Below, in pieces: positions 16,738 through 25,352 of a stretch of 64,000 nucleotides of DNA (positions within the stretch are counted from its first letter, which is position 1; every line of letters starts with the position of its first letter). The notes under the pieces are model-generated. The model was not told where the DNA came from, made no database searches, and saw nothing but the letters and a program-made list of their open reading frames with translations. The position numbers were made by a program, and so were the translations under genes. The stretch lies in NCBI GenBank assembly GCA_037444625.1, contig JBBIMA010000007.1, positions 25,531-89,530 of the forward strand, given 5' to 3'. Source of the DNA: DTHT01 sp037444625 (GTDB lineage: Bacteria; Acidobacteriota; Terriglobia; Bryobacterales; Bryobacteraceae).

Positions 16738-18055
16738 CGAATTCGGGGTTGTCGTACTGATTGACCCGCTCGCGCGGATCGTTGCGCAGGTCGTAGAGCT
16801 CGCCCGGTCCCTCGCCGCCGTCGCGCAGGATCAACTTGTAACGCGCGTCGCGAACCATCTCCGTGTTGCGGAAGTGCCCGAAGACCAGGTTCACCCACGG
16901 ATCCTTCAGCTCGCGCAGCCGCCCGCCGGCCAGCGCCCAGTAACTGCGCCCGCAGAGATTGCCCGCGGCCGGCGGTTCCGCTCCGGCCACATCGCAAATC
17001 GTGGGCAGGAAATCGTAGAAACTGACCAGCTCGGGGCGCGCGGCCATGGGCGGCACCTTGCCCGGCCAGTTCCAGATCATGGGCACCCCCATCACCTCCT
17101 CGTACATATTGATGGGATCGGAGGCCAGGCCCTTGCTCCAAAGGCCGTGCCGGCCGAGTAAGTAGCCGTTATCGGCCGTGAAGATCACCAGCGTGTTGTC
17201 GCGCAGACCCTGCCGGTCGAGGGCCGCCAGCAGCGGCGGGATCTGGTCGTCCAGGGCGGTGACGGCGGCCGCGCAGCGGCGAATGTTGCCCACGATATCG
17301 CGGAGATACTCCTTTTCGCGCAGCGCCCGGGGCGAGGCGGGCTCCCATCCGATCGTTTCAAAGCCGACATTTTCGTACATCCGGTAATACTTCTCCGGAT
17401 GGCCGTCATAGGGCGTATGCGGGTTCAGGTAGGCGGCGACCAGGAAAAAAGGCTGGTCGGGTTTCTGCCGCTCGATATACTCGCAGGCTTTGCGCGTCAC
17501 TAACTCGGCCAGGTAACCCTTTTCCTGGACGGGCTCTCCGTTCAGGCTCATCAGGGGGTCCTGGTAGCGGCGCGGGCCGGGCATCAAGGTGTAAGTGAGT
17601 TCGTAGCCGTGGCCGGGTTTCCGGTCGCCGCCCATGTGCCACTTGCCGAGATAGGCGCAGCGGTAGCCGCGAGCGGCCAGCAGATCGGAAAGCATGATTT
17701 CCCGGGCGAAGGAAGGGGGCGGCGCCTTCTGCCCCTGAGGCGGGCTGGCGATGGGGTTGTCGGTGAGGAAGCAGTGGATGCCGTGCTGGCGGGGGAGCCG
17801 CCCGGTGAAGAGCGTGGCGCGGCTGGCCGAGCAGATCGGCGTGCAGACGAAATGGTTCACGAAGCGCGTGCCGGCGCGGGCCAGCAGGTCAATGTTGGGG
17901 GTTCGAATTTCCTTGTTGCCGTAACAGCCCAGCATCCAGGCGCCCAGGTCGTCGGCCAGGATGAGCAGGATGTTGGGGGGGCGGGCGGGGGCGCGGCGGC
18001 GTTGGGCCGGGGCGGCCAAACCGGCGGCGCCCAGGAAGCTCCGTCGGCTGATCAT
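16679..18055 (-). CDS. Tat-exported sulfatase (arylsulfatase family)
   Basis: A 458-residue type I sulfatase hydrolysing sulfate esters, presumably of polysaccharides, outside the cytoplasm. A twin-arginine signal MISRRSFLGAAGLAAPA opens the protein; ILLILADDLGAW gives the metal-binding aspartates. The formylglycine motif is CSASR (Cys75-Arg79) within CTPICSASRATLFTGR, the CxAxR variant of CxPxR. Also seen are YLGKWHMGG, NPHTPY and FTADNGYLLGRHGLWSKG (metal and active-site residues). The ATG at 18055 is chosen for its Tat signal; the frame is open further upstream. TGTTACATT about 20-30 bases upstream may be its -10. It converges on and overlaps the ATP-grasp gene by 59 bases. Confidence 0.88.
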   Translation of the reverse strand: MISRRSFLGAAGLAAPAQRRRAPARPPNILLILADDLGAWMLGCYGNKEIRTPNIDLLARAGTRFVNHFVCTPICSASRATLFTGRLPRQHGIHCFLTDNPIASPPQGQKAPPPSFAREIMLSDLLAARGYRCAYLGKWHMGGDRKPGHGYELTYTLMPGPRRYQDPLMSLNGEPVQEKGYLAELVTRKACEYIERQKPDQPFFLVAAYLNPHTPYDGHPEKYYRMYENVGFETIGWEPASPRALREKEYLRDIVGNIRRCAAAVTALDDQIPPLLAALDRQGLRDNTLVIFTADNGYLLGRHGLWSKGLASDPINMYEEVMGVPMIWNWPGKVPPMAARPELVSFYDFLPTICDVAGAEPPAAGNLCGRSYWALAGGRLRELKDPWVNLVFGHFRNTEMVRDARYKLILRDGGEGPGELYDLRNDPRERVNQYDNPEFVTVREALARRLDQWRKRYS

Positions 18056-18109
18056 GGCGAACACGACTCCGAAGCATCGAATGTAACACGGCCGCCGCCG
18101 GGGAGCGGT

Positions 18110-18138
18110 TTGCGGCGGGCGATCGGATTCTGTACACT
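18110..18138 (+). promoter_or_regulatory. Candidate sigma-70 promoter of the LysM/metzincin operon
   Basis: TTGCGG (18110-18115), a 17-base spacer and TACACT (18133-18138). The ATG at 18147 is only 8 bases downstream, so the mRNA would be leaderless or nearly so. Confidence 0.5.
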
Positions 18139-18146
18139 GCCTGGAA

Positions 18147-21100
18147 ATGGGGCACGTCTTCGAGCCGCGTGGGCGCCCGTATTCCCCCAAGAAGGGCGAG
18201 ACCCTGGCCCAAATCGCCAAGAAGGAGTGCGAAGCGGGCGTGAGCTGGCGCGAGCTGGCCCTGTACAACTGGGCTACGGACAAGCCGGAAGAAGTCAACC
18301 GGGCGCTGGTGGAGATCGTGGGATGCAGCCGGCTCAAAGACGATCCCAGCCAATCGGTCCTGGACCCCGACCTGGGAACCGAGCGGCGCCTGCTCATCCC
18401 CAAGATCTTCAAGCGCAGCGGGCTGGCCACTGATCAGACCCACACGATCACGATTCGCAAGCGGTTGCCCGCCCCCGCCATCAGCATCACCCACCTGGAC
18501 AAGTGGTTCATCCCCGGAGAGGAGAATTGCGAGATCGGCTACGCCCTGGAAGGCATCAAGGAGCGCGCCGACAAGGTTGATTTCGAAGTCTACGCCAGCC
18601 ATTACGCCGCCGCTACGCCCAAGCCGCAGGGCGACTTTCTCACTTACACTTACACCGAGCTGGATACGCCCATCCGCAAGCGCGTCATGGCCGGCGAGCA
18701 GCGGCCGGGCAGCCGCTACCGGATCACCGGCTGGAAAGGGGAGAGCGAAGCCGCTGCTGGGGCGCTGAAGCCGCGCCCGGGCGCCACGCGCTACGTCAAC
18801 GTGGCCTTCTCGCCTTACACGATCCTGCTGCGCTATTACAAGAAGGCGGACGACCGCCGGGCGCGCATTCGGCTGGACCCCTTCTGGGTCGAATTTTCAC
18901 CCGGCGCGGCGGGGCAACCCAAGCCCGACTCGCTGCGCATCAGTTGGGAGGTGCTGAACTGCACCAAGCTGAAGTACGGCCAGATCATCATCTGGGACAA
19001 GGACGACCGGCCGGTATTTCGCAAAGCCCTGGGTCCGGCTTTGTTGAGCCAGGGCAAGCACAGTTGGGCATGGACGGAGGGAGCGAAGATCGCCCAACCC
19101 AACCACATGCCCTATCGGGTGCAGATCCAGGCTCATACCGACATATATACCGACGACGGCCTGGCGCTGGCGGCCATGCACACCGAGGTGCGGCTGTGGT
19201 GTCACGCCGATACGGGACGCGATCCGGCCGACTACTGGAGCGATCCGCCGTCGCTCACCCTGGGTCTGGCGCCTTTCCTGCCCCCACCGGTTCCCTCCAA
19301 GAAGTTGGTGCGCTTCGCGAAGTTGCGGCTGGCGGAGGCCGGCTTCCATCCCGGACCGGTGGACGAAGACGCCGGGAGGGAGGATTTCAAGGTCGCCTTG
19401 AAGGAATTCCAGCGCTCCTGGCCGCGGAAGAAGCTGGGCTCCGGTTTCGAGCGCCTGGCGGCCAACGGCACCCTCGACGGGCAAACCAAAGCAGAGTTGG
19501 GCAAAGTACCCGCCGATCACCGCCCGCTGTTCGGTGATCCGGCCACGCGCGCGTTCCTCTCGCGCAGCGACGCCGCTCGCCGCCTGGGGAACCCCGCGCA
19601 GCAGCTCATCGTCTGGGTGGACGACCGCCACTGCTACACTGACGGTGGCATCAAGCCGCCGGACCGCATGGCGATGAACAACTACCGGGGGGCGATGGCC
19701 ATCGGCGACCAGCGCATGCAAAAGGACCGCGATTCGATCGCCCGGCCCTGGATTCCCGTCGAGGCGGCCCTGCCCCTGCTGTCGAAGAACGATCCCCTGG
19801 ACGTGCGCGGAGCGCCGCCCAAGGTCACGCAGGCCATGCGGCAGGCGATCGGGCCCATCCGCGTGGACTGGACCTTCAAGGAACCGGACCCGGACGTCAC
19901 GGGCATCCCTTCGCCCAACAAGAACAACCACCGCGCGCGCCGCTGGACCCAGGAAATCGTGAAGAACAACTGCCCGGAGGACCGCGGCGGCATCCGTCCC
20001 GCGGCAGCGGCCGACTATTACCGCGCGGCCTTCGGCTTCGACCAACAGAATAGCCTGCTGCCCTGGCCGGCCCGGGACGATGCGGGCGCCAAGGCGGTCT
20101 GCTCGGTGGTCCACGACGATCTCGGGCAGGACGCCAAGAAACTTTACAAGGACTATGTCGGCAAGGCGGGCGTTTACTTCCGGCCTTCTCGCATCGCGGG
20201 CGACGGATACATACTCTGCGCCCAGGTGAGCTTTCGCCCGCTGCCCGGCGGCGCAGACTTTCCCAACCGGCCGGTGCTCGAGAAGCGCTATCCCCGCCGG
20301 CCTCTGGCGCGCAGCGCGAGCCTGCGGATCTGGCGCAAGACCTCCTTCCGCGGCTATGTCGGCTGGCTCCCTGCGGCACAACCCGGCTGGGCAGGCATGA
20401 TGAGCGACGCGGCAGACTATTACCGTGGGGCCTTCGTGCATTTTGTTCACGAAGGCGGCGGGCCGGGGGAGTTCGCCGTGAACGACCTGATCACGGCGAA
20501 GGAATTCGCCAAGGCGATCAAGGACATTCTGGATAAACCCGGCAGCACCTTCCAAGGTCTGGCGCCGCGCTACACGGCGGGCTACGTCTGGCCCTACCTG
20601 CACCTGCCCCATTACGGAATCGGGGCTCGGGCCGGAACCCTGGCGGCCTTCCAAAGTTGGCTGGCCAACGGGTTCCTGGACGCCGGCTGGCGGCAATACC
20701 GCGAGAAACTTCTCCACCTGTTGTTGCGGAAGGTCGAGACCAAGTACGGCCGCCTGCGCGGGCACCTGCTGGCGGAGTTCGCCAGTTCGCCCGATTTGCT
20801 GATCGTGGAGTGCACCTGCGACGCCTGCGGCACCCAGGTCACCGAGATCGCCAACGATCCGACCGCCGCCGGCGCTGTGGATGCGGCTTCGGGCATTCGC
20901 GCCAGCTTTCGGTATCGCGGGCGGCTCTGCTACAACGCCGGGTGCGCGGGAACCTTCCAGGAGACCGCCCGCGCCACCCAAGATTTTCCCCTGCCCGCGG
21001 TGGGCGTGGCGCTAGGCGCCTGCTGGCTCTTCGTGCCGCGCGAGGCTGCGGTTTGGGCTCACGAACTGGGCCATCACCGGCACCTGGAGCACGCCCGGGC

Positions 21101-21335
21101 CTATGCCGGTTCGGCCGCTTCGGCTCCGGGGGCCAAGGTCAACCAGCACGACGCAGCCGCCAACGCCCACCAGGCGGCCGCGCCGCAACCCCATCAGCGC
21201 GGCTGGGACCGTTACTGCATCATGAGTTACGACCGCACGGCGCCGCAGTTCTTCTGCGGCAAGTGCCTGCTGCGCAATCGCGGTTGGACGGTGGAAACCA
21301 TCGCCGACCCGGCGGGCAACCTCGAGGATCCATGA
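18147..21335 (+). CDS. Large LysM / peptidoglycan-binding / metzincin-like multidomain protein
   Basis: A 1062-residue protein without a signal peptide. Residues about 12-75 resemble a LysM domain (SPKKGETLAQIAKKE, then WRELALYNWATDKPEE). Residues about 385-450 resemble a peptidoglycan-binding repeat (RLAEAGFHPGPVDEDAGREDF...TLDGQTKAELG). The C-terminal part carries a zinc-protease motif HELGHHRHLEH (972-982), i.e. HExxHxxxxxH with the third histidine at metzincin spacing, plus a downstream IMSYD Met-turn-like motif near 1025. Cysteine pairs (CTCDACG near 890, FCGKC near 1037) may bind metal. The middle contains two related DYYRGAF segments (ADYYRAAFGFD and ADYYRGAFVHF). A cell-wall-active or toxin-like metalloprotease delivered by a secretion machine is inferred, not shown. 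The stop overlaps the next gene (ATGA). Weak CTGGAA precedes the start. Confidence 0.6.
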   Translation: MGHVFEPRGRPYSPKKGETLAQIAKKECEAGVSWRELALYNWATDKPEEVNRALVEIVGCSRLKDDPSQSVLDPDLGTERRLLIPKIFKRSGLATDQTHTITIRKRLPAPAISITHLDKWFIPGEENCEIGYALEGIKERADKVDFEVYASHYAAATPKPQGDFLTYTYTELDTPIRKRVMAGEQRPGSRYRITGWKGESEAAAGALKPRPGATRYVNVAFSPYTILLRYYKKADDRRARIRLDPFWVEFSPGAAGQPKPDSLRISWEVLNCTKLKYGQIIIWDKDDRPVFRKALGPALLSQGKHSWAWTEGAKIAQPNHMPYRVQIQAHTDIYTDDGLALAAMHTEVRLWCHADTGRDPADYWSDPPSLTLGLAPFLPPPVPSKKLVRFAKLRLAEAGFHPGPVDEDAGREDFKVALKEFQRSWPRKKLGSGFERLAANGTLDGQTKAELGKVPADHRPLFGDPATRAFLSRSDAARRLGNPAQQLIVWVDDRHCYTDGGIKPPDRMAMNNYRGAMAIGDQRMQKDRDSIARPWIPVEAALPLLSKNDPLDVRGAPPKVTQAMRQAIGPIRVDWTFKEPDPDVTGIPSPNKNNHRARRWTQEIVKNNCPEDRGGIRPAAAADYYRAAFGFDQQNSLLPWPARDDAGAKAVCSVVHDDLGQDAKKLYKDYVGKAGVYFRPSRIAGDGYILCAQVSFRPLPGGADFPNRPVLEKRYPRRPLARSASLRIWRKTSFRGYVGWLPAAQPGWAGMMSDAADYYRGAFVHFVHEGGGPGEFAVNDLITAKEFAKAIKDILDKPGSTFQGLAPRYTAGYVWPYLHLPHYGIGARAGTLAAFQSWLANGFLDAGWRQYREKLLHLLLRKVETKYGRLRGHLLAEFASSPDLLIVECTCDACGTQVTEIANDPTAAGAVDAASGIRASFRYRGRLCYNAGCAGTFQETARATQDFPLPAVGVALGACWLFVPREAAVWAHELGHHRHLEHARAYAGSAASAPGAKVNQHDAAANAHQAAAPQPHQRGWDRYCIMSYDRTAPQFFCGKCLLRNRGWTVETIADPAGNLEDP

Positions 21336-22900
21336 AGGCCGCCCGGCAGCCACCGGAAGCCCCCAGCCGCCGGGCGGCTTGCGGCGCGCTGCTGGGCGCG
21401 GTGTGCGCCTGCACGCCGCAGAGTCTGCCGAAAGGAGGAAGAACCGTGCCGGAAATCGAGCTGTCGCTCGCCTTGCGCCGGACGGAAGTGATTTCCGGAG
21501 AGTCGCTGGCCTTGCAGGCCGTGGTGAGCAATCGCGGCGCACAATCCTTCCCGCTCCAGATCGGTCCGCACTCACTCCTCAGCTACGAGTTCCTCTCCGC
21601 CGACGGACGGTTGCGCTTCGCCGCCTCCCAGCGAGAGTATTTCAGGGCGCTGACAGCCGGCCTGCAACTTCCCCCCGGTCCCAAACCGACCACGGCCGCC
21701 ATAGCACCCGGCGCTTCGCGCACTTTCCGCGAGGATCCTTCCCTCTATCTGATGCAGGGCCTTCCGCCGGGCGCCTATCGGCTTTCCGCCCGCATGCCGG
21801 CCGGCGGAGGCGAAATCGAATCGGCCCCCGTGGCGCTGCAAGTCGGCGCGGCACGCATCGCCCGTCTGTCGCTGTTTTACTGCCCTTACCAGACCGCGAT
21901 GGTGTGCGTCTTCGATCACACCGAGGCCGGAGGGGCCGCATGGGTTTTCCATCGGGAGACCGAGGGCGAGCAACTGTTCTCCGGGGTGGCGGTGCGCCTG
22001 GCACAGGCGGGTGCCGGCAAGGCGGTGCGCGACGTGGCCGCCGGCTTTCACACCGCGCCGCGGCTGGAGGGCCGCTGGATCGGCTGGTTGGAGGAGGGGA
22101 CGTTGCATGCGCTGCACGTCTGGGGACAGGCGGTGAGATCCCGGCCGTCGCCGGTCGCCATCGAGCTGGCCGAGCCGCGCCTGGTCGAGCCGGGCTTTCA
22201 TCTAGCCGACGGCGGCGCCCTGTTCCTGGTGGCCGGGACGGCGGCGGGGCGCGCTCGCATTCAAGCCGTGACCTTCACGCCCCAAGGGGGCCGGGCCTTC
22301 GCGCCGGCGGCTCTGTTTGAAACCCTGCCGGAGCGGGTCCTGGCGCGCTGGTCCTCGGTCGAGAGCCGTCCGGTGGAACTGGTCTGGGCGGATCCGCGCG
22401 AGCCGGGGACGCGCTTGTTTGTGCGCCCTTACAACCTGGAGGGCAAGACGCTGGCCGCGGGCGCCAAGCAGGTTCATCGCGCCGCCGGCCGGCTGCTCGC
22501 GCTGGAGCTGGACCCGCTGGGCGCAGGTTCGGAGGGATGGGCGCACGCCCTGCTGGCCCCTACCGCTCCCTCAGACGGCCCGGTCTATGTCCGCGTGCCT
22601 TTGGCGGGCGCGCCCGCGCGGCCGCGAGAGTTTCGCGTGCCGGCGCCCCCGCACCCGGCTTCCGATTGGGCGATCTCGGGCCTGGAGACCGGCGGCCTGC
22701 TGGTGCTGGCCAGGATGGAGGAGCGTATCTGGGTGGCCTCGGCCACGGGCCGCGAGTGGATGCCCTTGACCGCGCCCCAGGGCGAGATACGGCACCTGCG
22801 CCTGGCCGCCTCGACGGGCGAGTACTGGGGCGCGCTGTGGGCGGATCCCGCCTCGGGCCTGCGTTGTGTCTCGGATCCGGAGTACCGGGCGCGAGAGTGA
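21332..22900 (+). CDS. Putative lipoprotein, unknown function
   Basis: A 522-residue protein beginning MKAARQPPEAPSRRAACGALL with a hydrophobic stretch and a possible lipobox (GAVCAC), so probably envelope-anchored. Residues about 40-180 form a beta-rich, Ig-like domain (LSLALRRTEVISGESLALQA, then PPGAYRLSARMP). The rest looks like repeated strands of a propeller-like fold (e.g. RWIGWLEEGTLHALHVWGQ, LAASTGEYWGALWAD). I do not recognise a family. The ATG overlaps the stop of the LysM/metzincin gene (ATGA), implying coupled synthesis, so it may be that protein's partner, carrier or immunity factor (inference). Its TGA directly abuts the stop of the opposing gene. Confidence 0.6.
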   Translation: MKAARQPPEAPSRRAACGALLGAVCACTPQSLPKGGRTVPEIELSLALRRTEVISGESLALQAVVSNRGAQSFPLQIGPHSLLSYEFLSADGRLRFAASQREYFRALTAGLQLPPGPKPTTAAIAPGASRTFREDPSLYLMQGLPPGAYRLSARMPAGGGEIESAPVALQVGAARIARLSLFYCPYQTAMVCVFDHTEAGGAAWVFHRETEGEQLFSGVAVRLAQAGAGKAVRDVAAGFHTAPRLEGRWIGWLEEGTLHALHVWGQAVRSRPSPVAIELAEPRLVEPGFHLADGGALFLVAGTAAGRARIQAVTFTPQGGRAFAPAALFETLPERVLARWSSVESRPVELVWADPREPGTRLFVRPYNLEGKTLAAGAKQVHRAAGRLLALELDPLGAGSEGWAHALLAPTAPSDGPVYVRVPLAGAPARPREFRVPAPPHPASDWAISGLETGGLLVLARMEERIWVASATGREWMPLTAPQGEIRHLRLAASTGEYWGALWADPASGLRCVSDPEYRARE

Positions 22901-23518
22901 TTAGCCGGATTGGATCTCGACCATTTCCCAGACGTCGGGGTGAGTCATTTCCAACAGCTCGGCCGTGCCGGGGCCGGCCAGCGAGATGCGCAGGGCTTTG
23001 GCTTCGGTGGTATGGGATTCCTGGCCCCGGCCGGGCAGGGTCAGTTTGAGGGTGACCTCGGGGACGGCGCGCTTGGTTTTCTCCTCGATCACCTTGAACT
23101 CGATCCAGTGCTTCGCGGTGGCCGGCGGCGGCGCCTTCTCCTTGGGAGGCGGGGGCGGCGCTTCCGGCTCCTGCTGCACGCCGGGCGCCTGCGGAAGCAC
23201 GCATTGGATGACCAGGACCAATCCTGTCGCCAGCAGGCGCGCCAGCTCGCGGACCACATCCTGGTCGGTCAGACGCTGCGGATTGAGCCCGGGCAGCAGA
23301 TCGAGCGCCATGCGGCGGAGGCGGCCGGCCGCGGCGGCATCGCTCAGGAAGGGCCGCAAGAACGCCGCCGCCTCGCCCTCGCCGTTGAAGGAGCGTGTGC
23401 TGTGCAAGGCGCCAAGCTGCCCGCAGGCGACATCCTCGCCGTGCCTCGCGAAGTGATAATCGGCGAGGCCTTGATTGAGCGTGAAGCTCACGGGGGTGCT
23501 GGAAAGGGATTCTATCAC
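22901..23518 (-). CDS. Two-domain protein resembling secretion-associated beta-domain proteins
   Basis: A 205-residue protein with no signal peptide. The N-terminal half is mostly helical (GEAAAFLRPFLSDAAAAGRLRRMALDLLPG). A proline-rich linker (EAPPPPPKEKAPPP) leads to a C-terminal beta domain (HWIEFKVIEEKTKRAVPEVTLKLTLPG ... EMTHPDVWEMVEI). That last domain reminds me of the small WIEIxLVDE domains found beside type VI secretion VgrG/PAAR genes, with LysM-type proteins nearby; this is a resemblance by eye only. The start is a GTG at 23518. It is the last gene of a minus-strand group and meets the lipoprotein gene tail-to-tail with zero spacing. Confidence 0.5.
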   Translation of the reverse strand: MIESLSSTPVSFTLNQGLADYHFARHGEDVACGQLGALHSTRSFNGEGEAAAFLRPFLSDAAAAGRLRRMALDLLPGLNPQRLTDQDVVRELARLLATGLVLVIQCVLPQAPGVQQEPEAPPPPPKEKAPPPATAKHWIEFKVIEEKTKRAVPEVTLKLTLPGRGQESHTTEAKALRISLAGPGTAELLEMTHPDVWEMVEIQSG

Positions 23519-23554
23519 TCCAAGGGCCGGCTTGTGGGCAGGGAGACGGGGCGC

Positions 23555-25054
23555 TTACAGGCCGCCCGTGAGTTTCAGATCCAGCCTAGCCGCCCGGCCC
23601 TCCTCGAGGGAGATCTCCGCTTGGCCGGGGGTATCCCAGTCGGACTCGTTAGGCCGGGCGATATCGAAGGAACTTAGCAGCCGGTAGCGGCCGGGAGGCA
23701 GTCCGTAGAAACGGTATTCGCCGTGCTGATCGGCGCGGGTCGAGCGGCCTCCCTCCAGCAGGCTGCGCAGCTCGGGATCCACGGCGCTCAGAAAGACGGG
23801 CGCGCCGGCGATCGGTTTGCCCTCGGCGTCCAGAACCCGGCCGCTGAGGCTCGCCGGACGGGATCCCAGCACCACGGTCAGCTCCAGGCTGTCGGCGGGC
23901 AGCGCCTCGAAGCGGCCGGGCAGCGACCCGGCTCGGGGCAGCCGGAGCGACTCGATGTAGTATTCCGGGGTCGCCACGGCGGCCGCCTGGTACTCGCCCG
24001 GGGTCAGCGAGACGCTTCCGCCGGCCTCGACGCGGACGGTCTCGCCCTCGGGCGGCTCCAGGCGGCGCAAGAACACAGTCACCTTGGCCGGGTCGGCGCA
24101 CGGGCCGCTCTGCTGCCGGCAGCGGACGGAGAGGTTGGGAAGCTTGGCCGGCGCCAGGGTGGTCTCGGCCCCACCCTCGCCGAGGGTAAGCCGCAGCCAG
24201 GCCGCTCGCGGCGGATCGGCATGGGTGAGCGCCAGGAGCTGATACGATCCCGGGGCCAGCTCCTCGAACTGGAACGCGCCGTCGGAGCCGGTCACGACCT
24301 CCCGCCGGCCCACGTCGGAATGCAGGGTCACCGTGGCCGGTCCGCCGAGCACGCGGCCCGCCAGCCGGGCCAGCCGGCCGGTGAGCGGTTCGATGTCCAC
24401 CCCGCCCGTCTCGCGGTCCAACTCGGCGTCCACCGGGCGCGCCTGCCCGAGCGCGGCGCTCTGCCCGTAGAAGGTCGGCAACAGCCCGCGCCCGTCCTCG
24501 AGCTGCCGCGGCCCGGTGCGCACGTAGTAACGCCCCGGCTCCAAGCCGATGATGCGATAGACGCCGCGGTCGTCGGAGACCGCCGCGGCCGCCACGCGCA
24601 AGGGGGGCGGCGCGGCCCGGTAGGCGTAGACCGGATGCCCGGCCAATCCGAGTTGATTTTCGTCCAGCACCTGGCCCGTAATCACGCCCAGGCGCCGCAA
24701 GCGAAGCTGGGCGAAGAAGCGCGCCTCGGCGTCCAACACCACGGGTGCTCCCGCGCCGTCCCAACGGCGCTGGCCGTAGCGAGCGGCCAGATAGCCGGCG
24801 CGGCGGGCGCTCAGCAAGTACGCCCCGGCGGGCAGGGCATGGAAGGCGAAGCGCCCGCGCGAATCGCTCAGCACGGGGGGCAGCGGCGCGGTGGCCCCGC
24901 CTTGAATCATCTCGAGGTTGATCCGGGCGCGGGCCAGCGGGCGGCCGGAGAGGTTGTCGAGCACCACGCCTTCCAGCTCGGCGGCCGCGGCGGCCCAAAC
25001 CAACACCAGCGCGGCCGGTGCAGCGCGCAGCACCCGGCGGCGGCGAGCCAACAT
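23555..25054 (-). CDS. Secreted protein with carboxypeptidase regulatory-like domains
   Basis: A 499-residue exported protein: basic, hydrophobic signal (MLARRRRVLRAAPAALVLVWAAAAA), then at least four carboxypeptidase-regulatory-like beta-sandwich repeats. Each has the pattern GxVxDxxGxPLAxAxV ... DxxGxFxFxxLPAGxYxLxA, for example LEGVVLDNLSGRPLARARI, VITGQVLDENQLGLAGHPV and LSGRVLDAEGKPIAGAPV, each followed by an R/Y-rich strand such as RGVYRIIGLEPGRYYVRTG. These domains are non-catalytic and common in acidobacterial surface proteins; no specific role can be given. It lies 10 bases downstream of the helix-turn-helix gene and 36 bases upstream of the 205-residue gene, likely one unit. Confidence 0.75.
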   Translation of the reverse strand: MLARRRRVLRAAPAALVLVWAAAAAELEGVVLDNLSGRPLARARINLEMIQGGATAPLPPVLSDSRGRFAFHALPAGAYLLSARRAGYLAARYGQRRWDGAGAPVVLDAEARFFAQLRLRRLGVITGQVLDENQLGLAGHPVYAYRAAPPPLRVAAAAVSDDRGVYRIIGLEPGRYYVRTGPRQLEDGRGLLPTFYGQSAALGQARPVDAELDRETGGVDIEPLTGRLARLAGRVLGGPATVTLHSDVGRREVVTGSDGAFQFEELAPGSYQLLALTHADPPRAAWLRLTLGEGGAETTLAPAKLPNLSVRCRQQSGPCADPAKVTVFLRRLEPPEGETVRVEAGGSVSLTPGEYQAAAVATPEYYIESLRLPRAGSLPGRFEALPADSLELTVVLGSRPASLSGRVLDAEGKPIAGAPVFLSAVDPELRSLLEGGRSTRADQHGEYRFYGLPPGRYRLLSSFDIARPNESDWDTPGQAEISLEEGRAARLDLKLTGGL

Positions 25055-25064
25055 CAGCGCAGCC

Positions 25065-25331
25065 TCAGCGGGCCGAGCCCGTCGAGAGTTCGTAAAGAGC
25101 CAGCAGGCGGGATTCCTCTACGTCAATGGCGCGCGCGTACTGGCGGATGTAGCTGCGGTCGTAAATGCCGCCCGGCAGTTGGGCGAAATCTCCCCGCTCG
25201 ATGGCCTCCAGGAAGCGCAGGCTGATCTTGGTGGAATCCGCGATCTGGCGCAGGCTGATGCCTCTGCTTTCGCGCAGGCGCGCCAGATCGGGCATTTGGA
25301 GAGGCCTGCTACGCTGGCCGGGATTTCTCAT
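25065..25331 (-). CDS. Small RodZ/Xre-type helix-turn-helix protein
   Basis: An 88-residue cytoplasmic protein consisting almost only of a helix-turn-helix of the HTH_25 (RodZ N-terminal) type: LARLRESRGISLRQIADSTKISLRFLEAIERGDFAQLPGGIYDRSYIRQYARAIDVEESRLL. Unlike RodZ it has no membrane helix or periplasmic domain, so it is either a small DNA-binding regulator or a stand-alone homologue. The start at 25331 gives a basic N-terminal tail; a later Met (MPDLARLRES) is also possible. It is followed by the carboxypeptidase-regulatory-like gene, so it could be the operon's own regulator. Confidence 0.75.
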   Translation of the reverse strand: MRNPGQRSRPLQMPDLARLRESRGISLRQIADSTKISLRFLEAIERGDFAQLPGGIYDRSYIRQYARAIDVEESRLLALYELSTGSAR

Positions 25332-25352
25332 GACCGTGTCCCGCGCCGGACC

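Noticed and set aside
18897..20981. 694-codon minus-strand frame antisense to the LysM/metzincin gene
   Set aside because: No recognisable motifs; the plus-strand protein has clear domains and a promoter.
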